Below are positions 1 to 6,474 of a stretch of 6,474 nt of DNA, in pieces. The stretch covers positions 1 to 6,474 of the forward strand of contig CAYYHU010000068.1 in assembly GCA_964471865.1 (NCBI GenBank). Reading direction: 5' to 3'. Origin of the DNA: CAYMUC01 sp964471865 (GTDB lineage: Bacteria; Actinomycetota; Acidimicrobiia; Acidimicrobiales; Ilumatobacteraceae). Every line of letters starts with the position of its first letter. The first letter of the stretch is position 1. Both the position numbers and the translations under genes were made by a program. The notes under the pieces were generated by a model that was not told the origin of the DNA, made no database searches, and saw only the letters and a list, made by a program, of their open reading frames with translations.

Positions 1-2287
<2,287 letters not shown>

Positions 2288-2382
2288 GAATTACTCCTCA
2301 GGGGCGAACGGCGGATGCACGCAGGCGCGCGACAGTACGAGAAAACGGGGAGTACTGGTCAGGCGACGCACGGCAACTGATG

Positions 2383-2412
2383 AGGTTACCCCGCGCATCG
2401 ACAGAACGTCAA
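2383..2412 (-). promoter_or_regulatory. Candidate sigma-70-type promoter for rpoB, proximal
   Basis: On the minus strand a -35 element TTGACG (2407-2412) is separated by 18 nt from TAACCT (2383-2388), which fits the TAnnnT pattern of actinobacterial housekeeping -10 boxes. The expected start point would leave a leader of roughly 85-90 nt before the rpoB GTG. It lies downstream of the hairpin at 2553-2580, where an rpoB-specific promoter would be useful. This is a sequence match only. Confidence 0.5.
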
Positions 2413-2469
2413 CGTGCGTGCTCGCACACCAATGAGGTTGGCCGCCTCACCCGCTTCGTGGCACACGTC

Positions 2470-2498
2470 ACGCTAGGAGCGCTGTCATGCGTCGTCAA
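2470..2498 (-). promoter_or_regulatory. Candidate sigma-70-type promoter for rpoB, distal
   Basis: On the minus strand TTGACG (2493-2498) is followed after an ideal 17-nt spacer by TAGCGT (2470-2475), matching TTGACA / TAnnnT at the positions that matter most. Transcription would start near 2463, giving a leader of about 175 nt before rpoB. Together with the proximal candidate, which has the same TTGACG hexamer, it forms a tandem pair in the rplL-rpoB spacer. This is a sequence match only, but the better of the two by spacing. Confidence 0.55.
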
Positions 2499-2552
2499 GC
2501 ATCGGCGCCGCGAACTCCCCAGCCCGTCGGCGCCTGCGGTCCGGACGCGACA

Positions 2553-2580
2553 AGGGGCCCCCACCCACGTGGGAGCCCCT
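2553..2580 (-). terminator. GC-rich hairpin after rplL (attenuator, terminator or processing site)
   Basis: The RNA of the minus strand can form a 12-bp stem: AGGGGC pairs with GCCCCU, a U-G wobble follows, CCCAC pairs with GUGGG, and the loop is 4 nt (GUGG). It lies 55 nt after the rplL stop codon and upstream of both rpoB promoter candidates. No U-run follows (the next bases are UGUCGCG), so it is not a classic intrinsic terminator, although actinobacterial terminators often lack a U-tract. In E. coli the rplL-rpoB spacer carries a partial attenuator and an RNase III site, so partial termination or processing is the natural reading here. Which of these applies cannot be decided from sequence. 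Confidence 0.65.
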
Positions 2581-2635
2581 CGGCGTCTTGGTCATGGCGT
2601 GGTACGTCCCGGAGCGGAACCCACCAGTTCATGGA

Positions 2636-3022
2636 TCAATTGACGGTGACTTCGGCCCCCGCCTCTTCGAGCTTGGCCTTCGCAGCGTCGGCGTCACCCT
2701 TCGATGCCTTCTCGAGAACGGGCTTGGGGGCGCCGTCCACGAGATCCTTGGCCTCTTTGAGACCGAGGCCGGTCAGCTCGCGCACGACCTTGATGACCTG
2801 GATCTTCTGAGCACCAGCGTTGGCGAGGATGACGTCGAACTCATCCTTTTCCTCGGCTGCGGCAGCGGCATCGCCACCACCAGCAGCAGGTGCCGCAGCC
2901 GCGGCCACGGCGACCGGGGCCGCCGCAGTGACGCCGAAGCGCTCTTCAAAGGCGTCGAGCAACTGCTTCAGCTCGAGCACGGTCAGGTTGGAAATACCGT
3001 CGAGAATCTCGTCGATGGTCAT
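2636..3022 (-). CDS. rplL: 50S ribosomal protein L7/L12
   Basis: This 128-residue protein is the multicopy stalk protein of the large ribosomal subunit. Dimers bind the C-terminal helix of L10 and recruit and activate EF-Tu, EF-G, IF2 and release factors. The N-terminal dimerisation domain spans about 1-32 (MTIDEILDGISNLTVLELKQ). An alanine-rich flexible hinge covers about 33-57. The globular factor-binding domain (about 60-128) contains KIQVIKVVRELTGLGLKEAK and LVDGAPKPVLEK, the family signature. Length is normal for the family. The ATG at 3022 has an AGGAG about 10 nt upstream, slightly long spacing. It follows rplJ by 80 nt, as in nearly all bacteria, and is probably co-transcribed with it; its stoichiometry of several copies per L10 is normally achieved translationally. 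Confidence 0.98.
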   Translation of the reverse strand: MTIDEILDGISNLTVLELKQLLDAFEERFGVTAAAPVAVAAAAAPAAGGGDAAAAAEEKDEFDVILANAGAQKIQVIKVVRELTGLGLKEAKDLVDGAPKPVLEKASKGDADAAKAKLEEAGAEVTVN

Positions 3023-3047
3023 GATGTTGTTTCTCCTACAGAAGTGA

Positions 3048-3060
3048 ATGACAGTGTCAT
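3048..3060. repeat. Perfect 13-bp palindrome in the rplJ-rplL spacer
   Basis: ATGACA and TGTCAT flank a single central base, 25 nt upstream of the rplL start. The near-zero spacer makes it poor as a full RNA hairpin (four pairs with a five-base loop are possible) and more like a protein-binding dyad, but nothing else supports a role. It may be chance. Confidence 0.3.
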
Positions 3061-3102
3061 GTTCGGCACCTTCCAGGCGCCGTAGCGGGTGGGGCGCGAC
3101 GC

Positions 3103-3633
3103 TCAGGCGGCGTCGCGTTGATCGATGAGGGCGTTGATCCCATAGGCCATGTTGCGGGGCAATGCCTGCAACAGACCGGCCGTCTTGACCATCGGCGCCT
3201 GGAAGACACCAGCGATCTGGGCGAGCAACGTCTCGCGGCTGGGAAGGTCGGCCAGAGCAGTGAGATCGGCCGGGCCGATCGCCTGGGTTCCGATCACACC
3301 GCCAGTCGGCACGAGCAATGGATTCGCTCGAGCAAACGTTCGCATGGCCTTGGCCACCGCAGCGATATCGCCGGTGACGAAAGTCAGCGCAGTGGGACCG
3401 ACCAGCAAGGGTACGAGAGCCTCGAGTCCGGCTTCACGGGCTGCGAGTGCGGCCAGGGTGTTCTTGACCACCTTGGTCTCGCCACCGGCATCAGCGACGC
3501 TGCGGCGTAGCTCGGCCATGTTGCCGACGCTGAGGCCGCGATACTCGGCCACAAAAACGGCATGAGCTCCCGACATCTTCGCCAGCGTCTCCTGGACCGC
3601 AGCGACTTTTTCGGGACGGGGATTCGTCGTCAT
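3103..3633 (-). CDS. rplJ: 50S ribosomal protein L10
   Basis: L10 anchors the L7/L12 stalk to 23S rRNA beside L11, and in well-studied bacteria the L10-L12 complex also represses its own mRNA. The protein is 176 residues from the ATG at 3633 (MTTNPRPEKVAAVQETLAKM), normal length. That start is preferred over an upstream in-frame ATG at 3681 because AGGAGGT (3638-3644) ends 4 nt before it, and because the extra N-terminal residues do not resemble the family. Motifs seen are VFVAEYRGLSVGNMAELRR (about 27-44), KVVKNTLAALA (54-64) and LLVGPTALTF. The C-terminal helix (about 152-176, GLLQALPRNMAYGINALIDQ) is the L12-binding spine. The 202-nt gap from rplA is occupied by a structured leader. rplL follows 80 nt later. 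Confidence 0.97.
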   Translation of the reverse strand: MTTNPRPEKVAAVQETLAKMSGAHAVFVAEYRGLSVGNMAELRRSVADAGGETKVVKNTLAALAAREAGLEALVPLLVGPTALTFVTGDIAAVAKAMRTFARANPLLVPTGGVIGTQAIGPADLTALADLPSRETLLAQIAGVFQAPMVKTAGLLQALPRNMAYGINALIDQRDAA

Positions 3634-3637
3634 GTTC

Positions 3638-3693
3638 ACCTCCTCTCGTGACGTTCGGGGGCGCTCGCTGCACGCGAACACCCCGACGTCACG
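3638..3693 (-). promoter_or_regulatory. Long hairpin abutting and potentially masking the rplJ Shine-Dalgarno
   Basis: In the minus-strand RNA, CGUGACGUCGGGG (3681-3693) pairs with CCCCGAACGUCACG (3647-3660), giving 13 pairs with one bulged A. The Shine-Dalgarno AGGAGGU (3638-3644) begins three bases after this stem. Just upstream, ACCUCC (3700-3705) is an exact complement of the GGAGGU at 3638-3643, so the helix could be extended over a short internal loop to cover the ribosome-binding site. This suggests on/off control of rplJ translation. The pairings are visible directly; the switching is inferred. Confidence 0.6.
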
Positions 3694-3699
3694 ACGTCT

Positions 3700-3785
3700 G
3701 GAGGTCCGCCTCTGCTGGTGGGACTGATCCCCTTGGCACCCTCACCGGAGCGGTTCGGGTGGCCAGCGGTCTTCGGCGAGGGCCG
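3700..3785 (-). ncRNA. L10-type ribosomal protein leader (autoregulatory mRNA element)
   Basis: This element sits in the untranslated leader of rplJ, where L10(L12)4 binds in bacteria that autoregulate this operon. In the RNA, GCUGG (3763-3767) pairs with CCAGC (3714-3718). On the outer side an unpaired AGA (3711-3713) separates this stem from a CC/GG pair (3768-3769 with 3709-3710), an asymmetric loop like the kink-turn described for L10 leaders. Inside is a second stem-loop (3737-3761): CACCC pairs with GGGTG, a symmetric GA/GA internal loop follows, then ACCG pairs with CGGU around a 3-nt loop. The segment GAAGACCGCUGG also resembles actinobacterial rplJ leaders as I remember them. Exact boundaries are uncertain. 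Confidence 0.6.
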
Positions 3786-3801
3786 GTTTGGTTATCGGTG
3801 C

Positions 3802-3831
3802 GTTTCCCAGCCGCCACCGGCGCTGGGAAAC
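3802..3831 (-). terminator. Strong hairpin directly after rplA (terminator-like or processing site)
   Basis: GTTTCCCAGC and GCTGGGAAAC form a perfect 10-bp inverted repeat around 10 nt that can add GCC/GGC pairs. On the transcribed strand it begins only 4 nt after the rplA stop codon. There is no U-run after it. It separates the rplK-rplA unit from the rplJ leader and could reduce read-through, block 3' exonucleases or be a cleavage site. I saw no convincing promoter between it and rplJ, so complete termination here would leave rplJ without an obvious promoter; partial termination or processing is more likely. Confidence 0.6.
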
Positions 3832-3835
3832 ACGA

Positions 3836-4540
3836 TCAGGCGACCTGCTCGGGCCGCAGACGAGTGCTGTCGATCTTGATTCCGGGACCCATCGTGGACG
3901 ACACCGAGATCTTCTTGAGATAGCGACCTTTGGCCGACGCGGGCTTGGCGCGTTGGACTTCGTCGAGGACCGCACGCAGGTTGGCCTCGAGGTCCTCCAC
4001 GCTGAAGCTGGCCTTCCCGATGGGCACATGAACGTTGCCGTAGCGGTCAGTGCGATACTCGACCTTGCCGCCCTTGAACTCGCTCACCGCCCGACCGACG
4101 TCGTTGGTCACGGTTCCAGTCTTGGGGTTGGGCATGAGACCACGAGGTCCCAAAGCCCGTCCGAGACGACCCACCAGAGGCATCATGTCGGGCGTTGCGA
4201 TGGCGATATCGAAGTCGAAATTGCCTTGTTCGATGCTGGCGGCGAGGTCATCGGCGCCCACGATGTCGGCTCCGGCAGCCCGAGCTTCTTCGGCCGCGTC
4301 GCCAGCAGCGAAGACGGCCACGCGAACATCGCCACCCGTACCCGAGGGCAGCGCCACGGTGCCGCGGACCATCTGATCCGCCTTACGAGGGTCGACACCC
4401 AAACGAACGACCAACTCGACGGTTTCCTCGAAGTTGGCACTGGCCAACGACGAGACCAGGCCAAGAGCTTCGGTCGGAGTGAATTGGTGATCTCGATCGA
4501 AACGCTTGAGAGCGTCGCGATACTTCTTTCCTTGCGGCAT
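3836..4540 (-). CDS. rplA: 50S ribosomal protein L1
   Basis: L1 binds 23S rRNA helices H76-H78 to form the mobile stalk that helps release E-site tRNA; in several bacteria it also represses its own operon. The product is 234 residues from the ATG at 4540 (MPQGKKYRDALKRF). A GTG at 4555 is also in frame, but the GAGGAAGG Shine-Dalgarno overlaps that region and ends 5 nt before the ATG, so the ATG is chosen. Domain I holds LVVRLGVDPRKADQMVRGTVALPSG split across about 43-67, and domain II holds the family signature LGRALGPRGLMPNPKTGTVT (126-145). Domain I resumes with FKGGKVEYRTDRYGNVHVPIGK (about 155-176). Length is normal. It lies 72 nt after rplK, the usual pair, and probably shares its transcript. 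Confidence 0.97.
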   Translation of the reverse strand: MPQGKKYRDALKRFDRDHQFTPTEALGLVSSLASANFEETVELVVRLGVDPRKADQMVRGTVALPSGTGGDVRVAVFAAGDAAEEARAAGADIVGADDLAASIEQGNFDFDIAIATPDMMPLVGRLGRALGPRGLMPNPKTGTVTNDVGRAVSEFKGGKVEYRTDRYGNVHVPIGKASFSVEDLEANLRAVLDEVQRAKPASAKGRYLKKISVSSTMGPGIKIDSTRLRPEQVA

Positions 4541-4612
4541 GACGGCCTTCCTCACATAGGTTTCCGCCCGGGCGAGGTCCTCCCGGCACGGCTGGATATC
4601 TCTAGAACAGGA

Positions 4613-5038
4613 TCAGACGACCTGCAGGCCCATCGAGCGAGCGGTTCCACGGACCTGCTGCTTGGCAGCTTCGAGGTCGTTGGCGTTCAGGTCGGGCATC
4701 TTGATCTTGGCAATTTCTTCGATCGCCGCTTCCGAGATCGTTCCCGCCGAAGCCTTGCCCGGAGTCTGGGAACCCTTCTCGAGACCGGCCTTTTCTCGCA
4801 ATAACACCGGAGTCGGAGGGGTCTTGAGGATGAAGGTGAAGGAACGATCCTCGAAAATGGTGATCTCGACGGGCACGATCGTTCCCGCCTGAGCTTCGGT
4901 GGCGGCGTTGTACTGCTTCACGAAGTCCATGATCGCCACACCATGGGGGCCAAGCGCCGTACCCACGGGCGGCGCCGGGTTGGCCTTGCCCGCGGGGATC
5001 TGAATCTTGACGATCGCTGAGACCTTCTTCTTCGCCAT
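4613..5038 (-). CDS. rplK: 50S ribosomal protein L11
   Basis: L11 forms the base of the stalk in the GTPase-associated centre with 23S rRNA and L10, and is the site of thiostrepton action and of stringent-response sensing by RelA. The 141-residue length is canonical. The N-terminal domain shows IPAGKANPAPPVGTALGPHG (14-33) with the proline-rich loop involved in thiopeptide binding. The C-terminal rRNA-binding domain shows TPGKASAGTISE and IKMPDLNANDLEAAKQQVRG followed by TARSMG. Thr27, Pro32 and Ala36 replace residues that are Pro, Gln and Asn in many bacteria, a pattern I associate with Acidimicrobiia (from memory). An AAGGA lies only 2 nt before the ATG, unusually close, with another AAGGA 13 nt upstream. 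It follows nusG by 49 nt. Confidence 0.97.
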   Translation of the reverse strand: MAKKKVSAIVKIQIPAGKANPAPPVGTALGPHGVAIMDFVKQYNAATEAQAGTIVPVEITIFEDRSFTFILKTPPTPVLLREKAGLEKGSQTPGKASAGTISEAAIEEIAKIKMPDLNANDLEAAKQQVRGTARSMGLQVV

Positions 5039-5087
5039 GTTCCTTCGGTGTCCTTCGTGATGATCGGTGTGGTCGCGGCGTTCGCGC

Positions 5088-5786
5088 TCAGAGTTTGGCG
5101 ACCTGGCTGAAGTCCATCTCGACGAGGGTGTCTCGTCCGAAGATGTTCACCAGGACCTTGAGTTTCAGGTGGTCGGCATTGATCTCGGCGATCGTGCCGT
5201 TGAAGTCGGCGAAGGGACCTTCCTTCACCCGCACGCTCTCGCCCTCTTCATAGTCCAACTTGGGCTTCTTGCGGGCCGGGGCCTCGCGCCCGTCGGTCTT
5301 GGCGGCGAGGAACGTTTCGACTTCGCGCCTCGACAGAGGAGTCGGCTTCTGTCCCTTTTGACTCTGGCCGACGAACCCGGTGACACCCGGGGTGTTGCGA
5401 ATGCAGTACCACGACTCGTCGTCCATCTCGCAGCGAACGAGGAGGTATCCCGGAAAGACCTTCTTTTGAACCGTCTGCTTGCGACCGTTCTTGAACTCGA
5501 CGACCTCTTCCATGGGGATCACGACCTCGTAGACCTTGTCCTCCATGTTCATGGACTGGATTCGGGCCTCGAGGTTTGCCGTGACCTTCTTTTCATAGCC
5601 CGACTGGGTATGCACCACATACCAGCGACCGGGCTTGGTCCAGGGGTCGTCGACCACGACATCAGACCCGAGTGCGTCGTCGGCGCCCTCGGCATCAGCC
5701 GATGTGAGATCGAACACCTCGAGCTCGGGCAGGTCGGTGTCGTCTTCAGACATCGCTTCGGTCACGTTCGTATCGTCGGTCATCAT
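5088..5786 (-). CDS. nusG: Transcription termination/antitermination factor NusG
   Basis: NusG binds RNA polymerase across the beta/beta-prime clamp, modulates pausing and termination, and can bridge to Rho or ribosomal protein S10. From the ATG at 5786 it is 232 residues; ATG 5783 is equally plausible, since AGGA lies 5 nt before the first and 8 nt before the second. An in-frame ATG at 5819 would overlap secE and is rejected. Residues 1-50 form an acidic, probably disordered tail of the kind common in actinobacterial NusG. The NGN domain (about 53-162) has GRWYVVHTQSGYEKKVTANL and VFPGYLLVRCEM plus VRNTPG-like IRNTPGVTGFVG. A basic linker (about 168-178) leads to the KOW domain (181-232) with VRVKEGPFADFNGTIAEI and the end DFSQVAKL. 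It begins one base after the secE stop codon, indicating coupled translation. Confidence 0.97.
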   Translation of the reverse strand: MMTDDTNVTEAMSEDDTDLPELEVFDLTSADAEGADDALGSDVVVDDPWTKPGRWYVVHTQSGYEKKVTANLEARIQSMNMEDKVYEVVIPMEEVVEFKNGRKQTVQKKVFPGYLLVRCEMDDESWYCIRNTPGVTGFVGQSQKGQKPTPLSRREVETFLAAKTDGREAPARKKPKLDYEEGESVRVKEGPFADFNGTIAEINADHLKLKVLVNIFGRDTLVEMDFSQVAKL

Positions 5787-5787
5787 C

Positions 5788-6087
5788 TCAGTCCTGGTAC
5801 AACCAGCCCGACAGAACACCGAAGACAGAGTCGACGCCGCCGATTAGGGCGGTGAAGAACACCACGGTGCCGAGAACGACGATGGAGTACCGCCGCACCT
5901 CGGGCCAGCGAGGCCATGCGACCTTGCGCAGCTCTTCGCGAACCTCGCGCAGATACTGGGCCGGGCCGACACGGGCTTCGGACCGACTCGGCGGCGTCTT
6001 CTGAGCGCGCGTCGGCGCTCCCTGTTCGTTCAGGGCTCCCATGCGCTTCAGGTTGCGCTTCTGTTCGCGGTTGAGTTCCGTGGACAT
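5788..6087 (-). CDS. secE: Preprotein translocase subunit SecE
   Basis: SecE clamps the two halves of SecY in the inner-membrane SecYEG channel that exports unfolded proteins. The product has 99 residues. It has a hydrophilic, basic N-terminal tail (1-42), then the amphipathic conserved segment LREVREELRKVAWPRWPEV (46-64) with the ELRKVAWP hallmark. One transmembrane helix (about 68-95) follows and ends GWLYQD. This is the short single-span form typical of most bacteria outside the enteric group. No strong Shine-Dalgarno precedes the ATG at 6087 (only GACGAG about 8 nt upstream). It lies 42 nt after tRNA-Trp and its stop codon is one base from the nusG start. Confidence 0.96.
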   Translation of the reverse strand: MSTELNREQKRNLKRMGALNEQGAPTRAQKTPPSRSEARVGPAQYLREVREELRKVAWPRWPEVRRYSIVVLGTVVFFTALIGGVDSVFGVLSGWLYQD

Positions 6088-6129
6088 GGCGTGCTCGTCA
6101 ATGGTCGTGCCGGAATCCGGCGGTGTGTG

Positions 6130-6202
6130 CAGGGCAGGAGGGACTCGAACCCCCGACCGTCGGTTTTGGAGACCGATGCTCTACCAGCTGAGCTACTGCC
6201 CT
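6130..6202 (-). tRNA. tRNA-Trp (CCA anticodon)
   Basis: The minus strand folds into a full cloverleaf. The 7-bp acceptor stem is AGGGCAG with CTGCCCT. The D arm contains GCTC...AGCTGGTA...GAGC, and the anticodon stem TCGGT/ACCGA carries loop CTCCAAA with anticodon CCA. The T arm contains GGGGGTTCGAGTCCCTC. The discriminator base is G, expected for bacterial tRNA-Trp. The following bases are CAC, so the terminal CCA is not encoded and must be added enzymatically. It sits between rpmG and secE, so it must be cut out of the transcript (by RNase P at the 5' end) if it is co-transcribed with them. Confidence 0.97.
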
Positions 6203-6204
6203 CA

Positions 6205-6246
6205 GTCGGGAGAGGTCAGGCTACCAGCCTGATCCTGCGTCCCGAC
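6205..6246 (-). promoter_or_regulatory. Nested stem-loop between rpmG and tRNA-Trp
   Basis: Two perfect 7-bp helices nest in the 52-nt spacer. The outer pair is GTCGGGA (6240-6246 on the transcript strand) with TCCCGAC (6205-6211). The inner pair is TCAGGCT with AGCCTGA (6216-6232) around a GGT loop. The structure begins 8 nt after the rpmG stop and ends 2 nt before the tRNA 5' end. It may guide processing of the tRNA, protect the rpmG 3' end or attenuate transcription; there is no U-run. The pairing is seen, the role is inferred. Confidence 0.5.
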
Positions 6247-6254
6247 GGGCTGGT

Positions 6255-6419
6255 TCAGCGCGTTTCCTTGTGAAGGGTGTGGCGACGGTCGTGTGAGCAG
6301 TACTTCTTCATCTCGAGTCGTTCGCGATCGTTGATCTTGGACTTCATCGTGATGTAGTTGCGCCGCTTGCACTCGGTGCATTCGAGGGTGATCTTGACCC
6401 TCTTGTCATTCTTTGGCAT
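6255..6419 (-). CDS. rpmG: 50S ribosomal protein L33
   Basis: This 54-residue protein (MPKNDKRVKITLECTECKRR ... HTLHKETR) is L33, a small large-subunit protein near the E site. It was found by reading the minus strand, being too short for a typical ORF list. The zinc-type pattern is partly kept: Cys14 and Cys17 form the first CxxC, and Cys41 starts the second, but residue 44 is Asp (YCSHDRRH) where the zinc-binding form usually has Cys. So it is intermediate between zinc-binding and zinc-free L33. The ATG at 6419 is preceded by AGGTGA about 4 nt upstream. It follows tuf by only 11 nt and is almost certainly in its operon; the rpmG-secE-nusG order is common in bacteria. Confidence 0.95.
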   Translation of the reverse strand: MPKNDKRVKITLECTECKRRNYITMKSKINDRERLEMKKYCSHDRRHTLHKETR

Positions 6420-6430
6420 GTGTCACCTGC

Positions 6431-6474
6431 TCACTTCAGGATCTTCGTGACCCGACCAGCACCCACTGTGCGGC
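6431..6474 (-). CDS. tuf: Elongation factor Tu, C-terminal 13 codons (partial, enters from right edge)
   Basis: Reading inward from the right edge on the minus strand gives RTVGAGRVTKILK followed by TGA. This is the characteristic end of bacterial EF-Tu domain III, the GTPase that delivers aminoacyl-tRNA to the ribosomal A site. Only the last 13 complete codons and two bases of another are present, so nothing can be said about its GTPase domain. It is the first gene of the visible run and its transcript probably continues into rpmG 11 nt downstream. Confidence 0.92.
   Translation of the reverse strand, partial: RTVGAGRVTKILK

Noticed and set aside
3634..3681. Longer rplJ start at 3681
   Set aside because: It would place the strong AGGAGGT Shine-Dalgarno and the leader hairpin inside coding sequence and add residues not seen in L10.
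3788..4804. A 338-codon plus-strand open frame spanning rplA and part of rplK
   Set aside because: It runs through two real genes and their spacer on the opposite strand, with no recognisable domains.
5067..5855. A 262-codon plus-strand open frame opposite nusG
   Set aside because: Shadow of nusG and the end of secE; low-complexity residue content and no family resemblance.
6109..6121. Small hairpin GCCGG/CCGGC just 3' of tRNA-Trp
   Set aside because: Only five pairs with a 3-nt loop and no U-run; too weak to call a terminator, and likely by chance at this GC content.

Overview
This window is a ribosomal-protein / RNA-polymerase gene cluster of an actinomycete-type bacterium. Every gene I can support lies on the minus strand. 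Read in the direction of transcription (high to low coordinates) the order is: end of tuf (EF-Tu), rpmG (L33), tRNA-Trp(CCA), secE, nusG, rplK (L11), rplA (L1), rplJ (L10), rplL (L7/L12), and the first 762 codons of rpoB, which runs off the left edge. High GC, the long acidic N-terminal tail of NusG, the mycobacterial-type RpoB core and the L11/L1 sequences point to Actinomycetota. The L11 wording and the divergent RpoB N-terminus suggest a deep lineage such as Acidimicrobiia, but that placement is inference from memory of the families.

Layout. At 6431-6474 is the EF-Tu C-terminus. rpmG follows 11 nt later. A nested stem-loop then leads directly into tRNA-Trp. secE and nusG are separated by a single base. 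rplK and rplA are 72 nt apart. After rplA comes a strong hairpin, then a ~200 nt leader that has the hallmarks of an L10 autoregulatory leader, including a kink-turn-like stem and a long hairpin that can close over the rplJ Shine-Dalgarno. rplJ and rplL are 80 nt apart. The 348 nt rplL-rpoB spacer holds a 12-bp GC-rich hairpin and then two TTGACG-type promoter candidates facing rpoB, so rpoB is probably transcribed both by read-through and from its own promoters.

The genes work together in protein synthesis and transcription: EF-Tu, L33, L11, L1 and the L10/L12 stalk build and drive the ribosome; NusG and RpoB run transcription and couple it to translation; SecE is part of the SecYEG export channel; tRNA-Trp supplies tryptophan decoding.

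No phage, insertion sequence, CRISPR array or novel defence or metabolic system is present. The observation most worth checking is inside rpoB: codon use changes sharply near codon 387 (about position 1129), and the downstream half looks far more mycobacterium-like than the upstream half. This is compatible with a recombinant gene or an assembly chimera. The rplJ leader and the rplL-rpoB spacer are the most informative regulatory stretches.
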